Assembly: GCA_016194725.1 (NCBI GenBank)
Contig: JACQAW010000038.1
Coordinates: forward strand, 1-5,106
Reading direction: 5' to 3'
Origin: Deltaproteobacteria bacterium
Lineage (GTDB): Bacteria; Bdellovibrionota; UBA1018; UBA923
Length of the DNA stretch: 5,106 nt
A model generated the notes under the pieces. The model worked only from the letters and a program-made list of their open reading frames with translations. It was not told the DNA's origin and searched no databases. The position numbers and the translations under genes are program-made. This document shows positions 1 through 5,106 of the stretch, one piece after another (position 1 is the first letter of the stretch; each line of letters opens with the position of its first letter).

Positions 1-960
1 CAGAAAAATACCGATCGCCTCATTCGCCTGATCAACGAGGTGCTCGATGTCGCCAAAATCGAAGCCGGCGCCATACAGATGCATTTCGACAAGTTCTCGC
101 TCGTCGACACTATCGACCATGCGGTCTTGGGCATCGAAGCTTTCGCGCACACCCAAGGCATCAAGCTGCTCTGGGAAAAACCCCAGCTCAGCCCCCTGGT
201 GGTCATTGACCGCGACCGCATCGAGCAGGTCATGACGAATCTGCTGTCCAACGCCATCAAGTTCACCGAGCCGGGTGGCGCCGTCAGCGTGGCCTGCGAA
301 TGGGAAAACGACCGCGTCATCATCGAGGTCACCGATACCGGCGCGGGCATTCACGAGGATTTTCTCGAGCGCATCTTTCAGAAGTTTCAGCAGGCCGAAA
401 GCGCCGCGCATAAAGCCAAAGAAGGCACCGGCCTGGGCCTGACCATTGCCAAGGCCATCGTCGAAGAGCACGGCGGCACCATCTGGGTGCAAAGCAAGAT
501 TGCCACGGGCAGCACGTTCTCGTTCTCGCTGCCCTGGAACGGCACCGAGTTCGTCGAATCCAAGAAGCCCGTTCTGTCGCCGCTGGCCAAGCAAAAACGC
601 AAAACAATCCTGGTCATCGACAACGAGCCCGACTTCACCCACGTGCTGAAAAAAATGCTCGAACATGAAGGATACTGGGCGCTCACGGCCCCCGATGGCA
701 AGACCGGCGTGGAGCTTGCCATCAAACACCGCCCTGATCTGGTCCTCCTGGACGTCATGATGCCCGATATGGACGGATTTACCGTGCGCAAGCTGCTGGC
801 CGCCGCTCCCACCACTCAAAACATTCCCGTGGTTTTCGTCACCATCTCGCCCGACGTCCCCACCAGCATCGATGCGCAGGTTCTGGCCAAACCGCTGGTG
901 GCCGAAGACTTCAAGGCGTGGCTGAAAAATTTTTTCACTACTGCGCAGAAAGCGGCTTGA
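1..960 (+). CDS. Hybrid sensor histidine kinase, C-terminal part (5' end outside window)
   Basis: This is the 3' part of a two-component hybrid kinase; the frame is open from base 1, so the GTG at 40 is not its true start. Residues are numbered from base 1. Residues 1-22 (RLIRLINEVLDVAKIEAG) are the end of the HisKA helical hairpin; the phosphorylated His lies upstream. The HATPase domain spans about 70-180, with N box N84, G1 box D112-T-G-A-G116, an F box (FLERIFQKF) and G2 box G142-T-G-L-G146. A receiver domain spans about 200-315, with phospho-acceptor D251 in LLDVMMPDMDG, T281 and K297. Its acidic pocket reads D207-N208-E209, with Asn where the second Asp usually stands. Known family role: ATP-driven autophosphorylation, then phosphotransfer to Asp. 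The sensor domain and signal cannot be seen, and no output domain follows the receiver, so a separate partner is expected. Confidence 0.95.
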   Translation, partial: QKNTDRLIRLINEVLDVAKIEAGAIQMHFDKFSLVDTIDHAVLGIEAFAHTQGIKLLWEKPQLSPLVVIDRDRIEQVMTNLLSNAIKFTEPGGAVSVACEWENDRVIIEVTDTGAGIHEDFLERIFQKFQQAESAAHKAKEGTGLGLTIAKAIVEEHGGTIWVQSKIATGSTFSFSLPWNGTEFVESKKPVLSPLAKQKRKTILVIDNEPDFTHVLKKMLEHEGYWALTAPDGKTGVELAIKHRPDLVLLDVMMPDMDGFTVRKLLAAAPTTQNIPVVFVTISPDVPTSIDAQVLAKPLVAEDFKAWLKNFFTTAQKAA

Positions 961-974
961 GCTGGTTGGGAAGG

Positions 975-1017
975 GTTGGAAGCCGGGCTTTGCCGAGCGC
1001 TGGCGTCAACGTTTTTT
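975..1017 (+). terminator. Possible intrinsic terminator for the histidine kinase gene
   Basis: Fifteen bases after the kinase stop codon, GTTGG (975-979) can pair with TCAAC (1006-1010), closing with one G-T pair. GCC (982-984) pairs with GGC (1002-1004) above it, and an inner GGC-TTT-GCC hairpin occupies 986-994. A run of six T (1012-1017) follows one base later. The stem is interrupted by a small internal loop, so strength is uncertain. The 3' arm and T run lie inside the last codons of the convergent gene, where the T run encodes Lys-Lys on the minus strand. No matching T run is visible for transcription in the opposite direction. Confidence 0.4.
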
Positions 1018-2196
1018 GAGGTAAGCCGCCGCCGCCGTGGCCGCTATCGTCTGCGCATACGCGCTCGGATGAAGATCGAGCGGATGGACGAATAACGTCG
1101 TGCCGCCATGCTCCCGCTGGAACACCGGCAAAAGATCGTATAGCTCAATACTCCATGATTTCGCCAGGTGGCCGAGCGTGCGATGGGCTTCAATGAGCGG
1201 GTAATGATCCATGTCGAGCATCAGTGGATAAACCATCACTATGAAATCGATTCCACGCTGCCTGGCCGCATTGCTCATTCGGGAGATGGCTTCGATGCTT
1301 TCGATCAACCTTGGATTTTTTTCGGGATCGTGGATGTCGCGATACCACGCAACGGTCTGCCCGGCCGTGAAACGTGTCGACACTTGAAACGCGAAAGCCC
1401 GGGCCAGCGCCGACCGCTCCTCGACCCAGCCGATCAGCCACGAGAGCGGCCTTGGCGTGCTCAATGTTCCCTGCAGCCGCACGATCATCAAATCGTTCAG
1501 GCCGCTCAGGCGTTCGGCGAGCTCGGTCGTCATGTAGGGGTCGTTCGGAACATAGACATAGACGATCTTCGAAAACTTAAATCGCTTCGCGTCGGCAAGC
1601 GCCTGGCTGAACTGACCTCTGATCTCGGCCAGGTTCGCTCCGGCGTCGGCGTAGCTCCGGACTCTAACATGCATTTTCTCGGCGAGCTTCGCCGTGAAGG
1701 TATCCGCGTCGGTGAGGCCATGTCCGAAGACGAATGAATCGCCAAGCAAGGCGATCGTATCCTTGAACCCGGCAGGTGCCACTAGAAATCTGGGCGACAG
1801 TTCAAGCGCACGGAGATCATAGGTCACACACAGCGGCACCTCTTGCGCTAGGGCCGAGACCATTTCGCGCGCGGCGACATCTTCGAGAAGCCGCTCAAGC
1901 TCGCCCTTACCCAAGACGCTTTCGGGCACATTCGCGTGAATCCTGTCTACCAGATTGAGAAACTTTGCCTGGTCTTCCGGTCGATTGAGATCGAGCGGCA
2001 GGCTCGCTCCGCTCATGCGCGGAAAACAAAGCGCTCCGACATTCCCACGCGAATCGTCCAGCCGAATCGGCTCCGTGCGGGGTGGCGTGAAATGCAAGCG
2101 CACCATGATCTCAGAACAAACCAGGCCAAGCCCTACGCTGCACAAAACGGCCACTCCTGCCAGGAGCTTCGAACGGCTGATTGTGATTTGAGCCAT
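1006..2196 (-). CDS. Membrane-anchored SGNH/GDSL-hydrolase-like protein
   Basis: This 396-residue protein probably acts on ester-linked acyl groups outside the cytoplasmic membrane. A short basic N-terminus (R8, K10) and hydrophobic segment at about 11-28 look like a signal anchor; no good lipobox surrounds C19 or C27. A lead-in of about 100 residues precedes the SGNH core, which carries the four family blocks: G152-D153-S154 (nucleophile Ser, in LLGDSFVFGHG), G186, N218-D219 (in VYVPNDPY) and D374-x-H376 (in LDLHPSAYA). All catalytic positions are present, so an active enzyme is likely. The family includes esterases, lipases and polysaccharide O-acetyl transferases or esterases; which one applies cannot be decided here. 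The ATG at 2196 is chosen because GAGGAAGG lies 8 bases upstream. The gene is transcribed divergently from the GT-C-like gene, and a shared role in surface glycan modification is inference. Confidence 0.85.
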   Translation of the reverse strand: MAQITISRSKLLAGVAVLCSVGLGLVCSEIMVRLHFTPPRTEPIRLDDSRGNVGALCFPRMSGASLPLDLNRPEDQAKFLNLVDRIHANVPESVLGKGELERLLEDVAAREMVSALAQEVPLCVTYDLRALELSPRFLVAPAGFKDTIALLGDSFVFGHGLTDADTFTAKLAEKMHVRVRSYADAGANLAEIRGQFSQALADAKRFKFSKIVYVYVPNDPYMTTELAERLSGLNDLMIVRLQGTLSTPRPLSWLIGWVEERSALARAFAFQVSTRFTAGQTVAWYRDIHDPEKNPRLIESIEAISRMSNAARQRGIDFIVMVYPLMLDMDHYPLIEAHRTLGHLAKSWSIELYDLLPVFQREHGGTTLFVHPLDLHPSAYAQTIAATAAAAYLKKR

Positions 2197-2266
2197 GATA
2201 GAGGCCTTCCTCAGATTAATTCGTCCAGCGCAGCAACTGCGACCGAACCTATGGATTGCCTGATCA
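2197..2266. promoter_or_regulatory. Divergent intergenic control region
   Basis: This 70-bp gap separates the start codons of two divergently transcribed genes and must hold the minus-strand promoter, and perhaps the plus-strand one. It contains a small inverted repeat, CGCAG-CAA-CTGCG (2229-2241), near its centre. The palindrome TGATCA (2261-2266) abuts the plus-strand ATG, and TGATATCA (2268-2275) overlaps it. I found no convincing pair of -35 and -10 boxes in either direction within the gap. The repeats are short, so a role as operators is only a possibility. Confidence 0.35.
2205..2212 (-). promoter_or_regulatory. Ribosome binding site of the SGNH-like gene
   Basis: On the minus strand the sequence GAGGAAGG ends 8 bases before the ATG at 2196. 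It is the clearest Shine-Dalgarno sequence in the window and fixes this start. Confidence 0.7.
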
Positions 2267-3862
2267 ATGATATCACCATTGCTTAAAACGCACCCGGCCA
2301 GATACTATCGAGGGGTGAATGAAACCCATGAGGCCGGCCACGAGATTCGCCTGGAGTTACCGGCATGGATTCTTCCGTCATTGCCCGCGCTGATTTTCGC
2401 GCTCATTCTTGCTGCGGCTGTTTTTTTCGCCGATGCCAGGACTAACGTTTTCATGGAGGGGGACACCTTTGCCGACATTCGCATCGGCGGTGACATCCTG
2501 ACAAACGGCCATGCCCCTGGTCTGGATACGTTGAGCTATACCCGGGCTTCGGCCTTTTATGTTTCGCACCATTGGCTTTACCAACTCATCAGCGCCCTGG
2601 CCTATCGCGCCTTTCAGCTCGGTGGCATCGTTTTTTTGTCTGCGCTGCTGGCTGCGCTGACCGGGGCTTTGATGATAAAACGAGCACGCAGCCGCGGCAG
2701 CTCACTGCCGGCGACGATTCTGGCGCTTGCCCCGGCGTTTACCATTCTTTGGTGCTGGTACCGGGGCCGGGCGCACCTGATCAGCTGGCTTGGGTTTGCG
2801 CTCGCGTTCGCGGTGTTCGATGGGCCGCGGTGGAAGCAGCATCGCTGGGCACCCGTAATGTTTTTCGCCTTTACGGCGCTGTGGAGCAACCTGCATCCGG
2901 GCGTGCTGATCTTCGCGGCATTCGCTGGCCTGGAAGCGGCAGGGGCGGTATATCTTTTTTGTCGCGACAGAAGGTCACCCGCCCTCAAAGCGCGGGCCCG
3001 CAATGCCGTGCTGGTTTTAGGTGCCGTAGCAGCCGGGACGCTCGCCACGCCTTATGGAATCAAACTTCATCTTCAAGTATTGGGTTTTCTTCGTGACTCC
3101 GCCGCTTTGGTCGGCCTTGAAGAGTATCTGCCCTTTGACCTGGGCTTCTATGATGAAGGAGTCGCCTTTGCGGCTATCATCGCGTGCGTGCTGTTCTGGA
3201 TTGGTCGAAGCCTTTACCGGCAAAAGGAAACCCGCTTTGCAGTTCGTGATGCTTTCATGATTGGCGCATTTACCGCACTGACCTTTGTGGCGCGCAGAAA
3301 TATCCCATTTTTCGCGATCGTATCTTTTCCTGCAGTGGCGGCGGGCCTGGACCAGGCAGCCCAGCTCGTTTTTGCAGCTCGGTCACCCCGGCACCCGGAA
3401 ACACCGCGCCAGAGCGTTGTGAGCGATTGCATCTGGTGCGGCGTGCTGGCCATGCTTGTTTTTGGATGTGCACGCTGGGTGTTCGTCGAATGGGCCTCGC
3501 CGCGGGCCGTGCGCGACGAGCTTAAGTATCAGCCTGTCGAAGCCACGGACTTCATTCTTGGCCACGAGGCTGAATTTCATGGCCGCATGTTCAACGCGCA
3601 TTCCTTGGGAGGCTATTTGCTATATGCGGTTCCGGCGACCAAAGTCTTCGTTGACCCGCGTGTCGACTTTTATGGTGGAGAAATCATCACCCAGCTCCAC
3701 ACCATCTGCGGCGGGGGCCCGCGAGGGCTTGCCGCTCTTGACCGCTGGAACGTAGACTGGCTGATTCTTGATTACCACTGCACCCCCATCGTCGGCGAAC
3801 TGGCTCGAGCCGGCTGGAAGCTCAAGCATCAAGACTCCATTGCGAAAATCTACGTGCGGTAA
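2267..3862 (+). CDS. Polytopic GT-C-like membrane protein with soluble C-terminal domain
   Basis: This 531-residue integral membrane protein has roughly ten hydrophobic segments, beginning at about 38-55 and ending near 400-412. The first extramembrane loop carries E64-G-D66 and R72 in an EGDTFADIRIGG stretch, then SHHWLYQL (100-107). This resembles the acidic-loop layout of GT-C glycosyltransferases, which move sugars from polyprenyl-phosphate carriers on the outer membrane face. NLHPGV and ATPYG lie between later helices. The soluble tail (about 425-531) has GRMFNAHSLGGY (439-450) and FVDPRVDFYGG, with D463-x-R465-x-D467. I recognise this architecture as a recurring bacterial membrane family of uncertain substrate; glycosyltransferase activity is inferred. 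The start is uncertain: the ATG at 2267 lacks a good ribosome binding site, and an in-frame GTG at 2315 would remove 16 residues of non-membrane tail. It is divergent from the SGNH-like gene. Confidence 0.8.
   Translation: MISPLLKTHPARYYRGVNETHEAGHEIRLELPAWILPSLPALIFALILAAAVFFADARTNVFMEGDTFADIRIGGDILTNGHAPGLDTLSYTRASAFYVSHHWLYQLISALAYRAFQLGGIVFLSALLAALTGALMIKRARSRGSSLPATILALAPAFTILWCWYRGRAHLISWLGFALAFAVFDGPRWKQHRWAPVMFFAFTALWSNLHPGVLIFAAFAGLEAAGAVYLFCRDRRSPALKARARNAVLVLGAVAAGTLATPYGIKLHLQVLGFLRDSAALVGLEEYLPFDLGFYDEGVAFAAIIACVLFWIGRSLYRQKETRFAVRDAFMIGAFTALTFVARRNIPFFAIVSFPAVAAGLDQAAQLVFAARSPRHPETPRQSVVSDCIWCGVLAMLVFGCARWVFVEWASPRAVRDELKYQPVEATDFILGHEAEFHGRMFNAHSLGGYLLYAVPATKVFVDPRVDFYGGEIITQLHTICGGGPRGLAALDRWNVDWLILDYHCTPIVGELARAGWKLKHQDSIAKIYVR
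2279..2308 (+). promoter_or_regulatory. Weak candidate promoter for a leaderless GTG start
   Basis: TTGCTT (2279-2284) and TACTAT (2303-2308) are 18 bases apart. TACTAT ends 6 bases before the in-frame GTG at 2315, the spacing expected if transcription and translation began at the same base. The -10 box matches the consensus at four of six positions and the -35 box poorly. If real, the GT-C-like protein starts at 2315 rather than 2267. Confidence 0.2.
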
Positions 3863-3901
3863 AGCCGTTATTCCCTGCTTGCCGATAGTGGAGCCAGGGC
3901 T

Positions 3902-3930
3902 GCGCATTGTTGCTGCTGACAATTCAGCGC
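3902..3930 (+). terminator. Possible terminator hairpin after the GT-C-like gene
   Basis: About 40 bases after the stop codon, GCGCATTGT (3902-3910) can pair with ACAAT (3919-3923) and GCGC (3927-3930), leaving a TCA bulge and an 8-base loop. An alternative fold in the same place is GCTGA-CAAT-TCAGC (3915-3928). The downstream tract TTCTGACATTTT is only partly T-rich, so termination efficiency is doubtful. Confidence 0.3.
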
Positions 3931-3973
3931 TTCTGACATTTTCCAGCGACCCGGCCCTCTAACCACACTCAGT

Positions 3974-3993
3974 TATGAGCTTTATATGAGCTT
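3974..3993 (+). repeat. Direct repeat of TATGAGCTT, 11-bp period
   Basis: Two exact copies of TATGAGCTT (3974-3982 and 3985-3993) are separated by two bases, giving an 11-bp period close to one helical turn. The second copy ends inside the candidate -35 box, as expected of a binding site for a regulator that sits on one DNA face next to RNA polymerase. The repeat is directly visible; regulatory function is inference. Confidence 0.6.
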
Positions 3994-4019
3994 GGTTGGC
4001 GGCGATCGAAGCGTAATAT
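3992..4019 (+). promoter_or_regulatory. Candidate sigma-70-type promoter of the secreted-protein gene
   Basis: TTGGTT (3992-3997) and TAATAT (4014-4019) are 16 bases apart. The -10 box matches TATAAT at four of six positions; the -35 keeps only the TTG core. Transcription would start near 4026, giving a leader of about 70 bases before the ATG at 4099. Weak match to consensus would fit a promoter that needs an activator bound at the adjacent direct repeat. Confidence 0.35.
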
Positions 4020-4023
4020 CAGA

Positions 4024-4079
4024 CTCACGGCCGGGCGTTGAGGCCAGCTTTTAGCAATGAAAGCTCGTGGGACGTGCCT
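4024..4079 (+). promoter_or_regulatory. Foldable 5' leader with two competing pairings
   Basis: CTCACG (4024-4029) can pair with CGTGGG (4066-4071, one G-T pair). This encloses a small GCC/GGC hairpin (4030-4032 with 4042-4044) and the hairpin AGCTTT/AAAGCT (4046-4051 with 4060-4065), forming a three-way junction. In an exclusive alternative, AGGC (4041-4044) pairs with GCCT (4076-4079), immediately before six T (4082-4087). CACG (4026-4029) could also pair with a second CGTG at 4073-4076. This could be an attenuation-type leader, but the stems are short and the fold may be chance. It matches no riboswitch class I know. Confidence 0.25.
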
Positions 4080-4090
4080 TCTTTTTTACA

Positions 4091-4095
4091 GAGGG
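4091..4095 (+). promoter_or_regulatory. Ribosome binding site for ATG 4099 (short spacing)
   Basis: GAGGG ends 3 bases before the ATG at 4099, tighter than usual. A competing in-frame ATG at 4057 has only GAGG at 4040-4043, 13 bases away. Neither is ideal; the nearer one favours 4099. Confidence 0.45.
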
Positions 4096-4098
4096 ATT

Positions 4099-5106
4099 AT
4101 GAACCAAACCGTATATCTCATTCTTGGTTTAATCGCTTTTACGGCTTTGGGCCAGCCACCACACGCCCACGCAGGTATTTTGCCCCCTGCCTCATGCCCC
4201 GATCCGATACAGTGCAGTGCGCTGGACGAATCCACGGTGGAATGCTCGACGGTTGATACCTGCGCCTGCACGCTGACCACTTGCCTTGATCCCGGTGGCT
4301 GTGAAGTGACGCCCTACCCAAACTGCGGCAACATCAGTCTTTTCATTGCTGGAATTCAGGTCCTCAGTCCATTTGGCAAAACTATTCCGGCATTCGTCCA
4401 GGTCTCGGTGCTGGTCACCACCTTAGGCACGCAAATCAGCGTCCGTGATCCTCGCGTCATCACGGTAACCCTGCTGGTGGAAGGCGCGGCCTACCCCCAA
4501 GAAGTGGGGCTGCGCCAGTTTGCTTTGCAAGGCGGAGTTGTTACACTGACTTATCTTGTGACTTTCACGCAAACCGGCTTTGAGACCATTACCGCCATTC
4601 TGGATCCAAGCACACCGCCGTTTGCTGATAGCGCCACGACTCAAGTGTTCGTGGTAGACCAACTGCCGCTGCCGCCGCCAAACATCTTTAATCTCGCGCT
4701 CTCCACGCCGGGTGTAACCAAGCTTGATGGCAGCCCGCTGGCTTTTTCCACAGGCGCAAATCCCAAGCCGATTGTGCCGGCAGGAGTGCCGGTGCTGGTA
4801 ACGGTGCCGGTGCGCGGCACCGGCATGTCTAGCGTCGGGTGCCTGGGTGGCTCTCCTGCCAGCAAGGGTGGTGGCGGTAGTGGCTGCAGCGTGCCCCTCA
4901 CGCTTCAGAGCGTCTCAGAGACCAAGCAGCAGTCTTTGGATCTCAATAGGCTTGCCACCGACAACGGAGTGGAGTTCAAGACTTTTCAGACGACCTTTGC
5001 ACCAGGTGTTTCGGGCCTTCAAACGATCCTCCTGGCGGTGAACCCTCAGAGGGTATTTCAAGAGACGACTTACTTCGACAATATTGTGGGAATCCAGGTT
5101 CTAGTC
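4099..5106 (+). CDS. Secreted cysteine-rich protein with CARDB/Ig-like domains (3' end outside window)
   Basis: The frame is open for 336 codons to the last base, so the gene continues beyond the window. Residues 1-25 look like a signal peptide (hydrophobic 5-18, AHA cleavage motif before G26), so the product should be exported. Residues 33-76 hold eight cysteines (33, 39, 49, 55, 57, 62, 68, 76), likely disulfide-bonded. Residues 79-187 form a beta-rich domain rich in Val and Thr; a proline hinge (about 189-194) leads to a second domain from 195. The second resembles CARDB adhesion modules: PNIFNLALS at its start, VPVLVTVPV, then VNPQRVFQETTYFDN near 314-328. A loop between C248 and C263 contains GGGGS. 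The signal peptide from 4099 lacks a basic residue; starting at ATG 4057 adds 14 residues with K2, R4 and R12. I infer a surface or secreted binding/structural protein; the ligand is unknown. Confidence 0.8.
   Translation, partial: MNQTVYLILGLIAFTALGQPPHAHAGILPPASCPDPIQCSALDESTVECSTVDTCACTLTTCLDPGGCEVTPYPNCGNISLFIAGIQVLSPFGKTIPAFVQVSVLVTTLGTQISVRDPRVITVTLLVEGAAYPQEVGLRQFALQGGVVTLTYLVTFTQTGFETITAILDPSTPPFADSATTQVFVVDQLPLPPPNIFNLALSTPGVTKLDGSPLAFSTGANPKPIVPAGVPVLVTVPVRGTGMSSVGCLGGSPASKGGGGSGCSVPLTLQSVSETKQQSLDLNRLATDNGVEFKTFQTTFAPGVSGLQTILLAVNPQRVFQETTYFDNIVGIQVLV
4805..4825 (+). repeat. Perfect 9-bp inverted repeat inside the secreted-protein gene
   Basis: TGCCGGTGC (4805-4813) and GCACCGGCA (4817-4825) are exact reverse complements around a 3-base GCG loop, giving a very stable GC-rich hairpin. 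It encodes residues 236-243, around VPVRGTGM. No T run follows, so it is not an intrinsic terminator. GTGCCGG also recurs at 4774, 4786 and 4804, in register with repeated Val-Pro codons. Confidence 0.7.

Noticed and set aside
387..815. A 142-codon minus-strand open frame
   Set aside because: It is antisense to the HATPase and receiver domains of the kinase, with composition expected of a GC-rich shadow frame.
1168..1737. A 189-codon plus-strand open frame
   Set aside because: It lies wholly antisense to the SGNH-like gene, whose catalytic motifs are intact; the translation shows no recognisable domain.
1936..2286. A 116-codon plus-strand open frame crossing the divergent gap
   Set aside because: It overlaps most of the SGNH-like gene's 5' part and the start of the GT-C-like gene; low-complexity, unfolded-looking translation.
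2614..3048. A 144-codon minus-strand open frame
   Set aside because: It is antisense to the membrane helices of the GT-C-like gene and has no coherent domain or ribosome binding site.
4021..4080. Possible cyclic-di-GMP (GEMM-I) riboswitch
   Set aside because: GAAAG and GGGACG occur and a three-way junction can be drawn, but the conserved GGCAAACC segment and the tetraloop-receptor arrangement are absent.
4038..4256. A 72-codon plus-strand open frame
   Set aside because: It overlaps the signal peptide and cysteine-rich region of the secreted-protein gene in another frame and looks like a shadow.
4641..4901. An 86-codon minus-strand open frame
   Set aside because: It is antisense to the secreted-protein gene; its Pro/Gly/Thr-rich translation mirrors the Val-Pro and Gly codon runs.
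1..5106. Mobile elements, CRISPR arrays, tRNA or rRNA genes
   Set aside because: No transposase or integrase frame, no regularly spaced repeats, and no tRNA- or rRNA-like sequence could be seen; the two complete genes are intact.

Overview
The window is about 5.1 kb of moderately GC-rich bacterial DNA, densely coding on both strands. It holds four protein genes: two cut by the window edges and two complete. I see no rRNA, tRNA, CRISPR array, transposase or integrase. The host cannot be named from sequence alone. A polytopic GT-C-like membrane protein beside an SGNH-fold protein suggests a Gram-negative-type bacterium of a group with large, scattered cell-surface gene sets (Acidobacteriota, Myxococcota and similar phyla come to mind). 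That is inference from gene style, not a taxonomic call.

Layout. 1-960 (+): the C-terminal part of a hybrid sensor histidine kinase (end of the dimerisation helix, HATPase domain, C-terminal receiver); the phospho-accepting His lies upstream of the window. 961-1005: a short convergent gap with a possible intrinsic terminator. 1006-2196 (-): a complete membrane-anchored SGNH/GDSL-hydrolase-like protein with all expected catalytic motifs. 2197-2266: a 70-bp divergent intergenic region. 2267-3862 (+): a complete polytopic membrane protein with a short soluble C-terminal domain, resembling GT-C-type glycosyltransferases. 3863-4098: a 236-bp non-coding gap with a possible terminator, a 9-bp direct repeat of 11-bp period, a plausible promoter and a foldable leader. 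4099-5106 (+): the 5' part of a gene that stays open to the window edge, encoding a secreted, cysteine-rich protein with Ig-like/CARDB-like beta domains.

How they fit together. The divergent SGNH and GT-C-like genes share one short control region and could both act on an envelope or secreted glycan, one handling acyl groups and the other sugars. This is suggestive only. The histidine kinase converges on this pair and need not regulate it. The secreted protein has its own apparent promoter. The parts least explained are the region upstream of the secreted protein (direct repeat, promoter, leader with competing folds) and that protein's unusual cysteine and glycine features.
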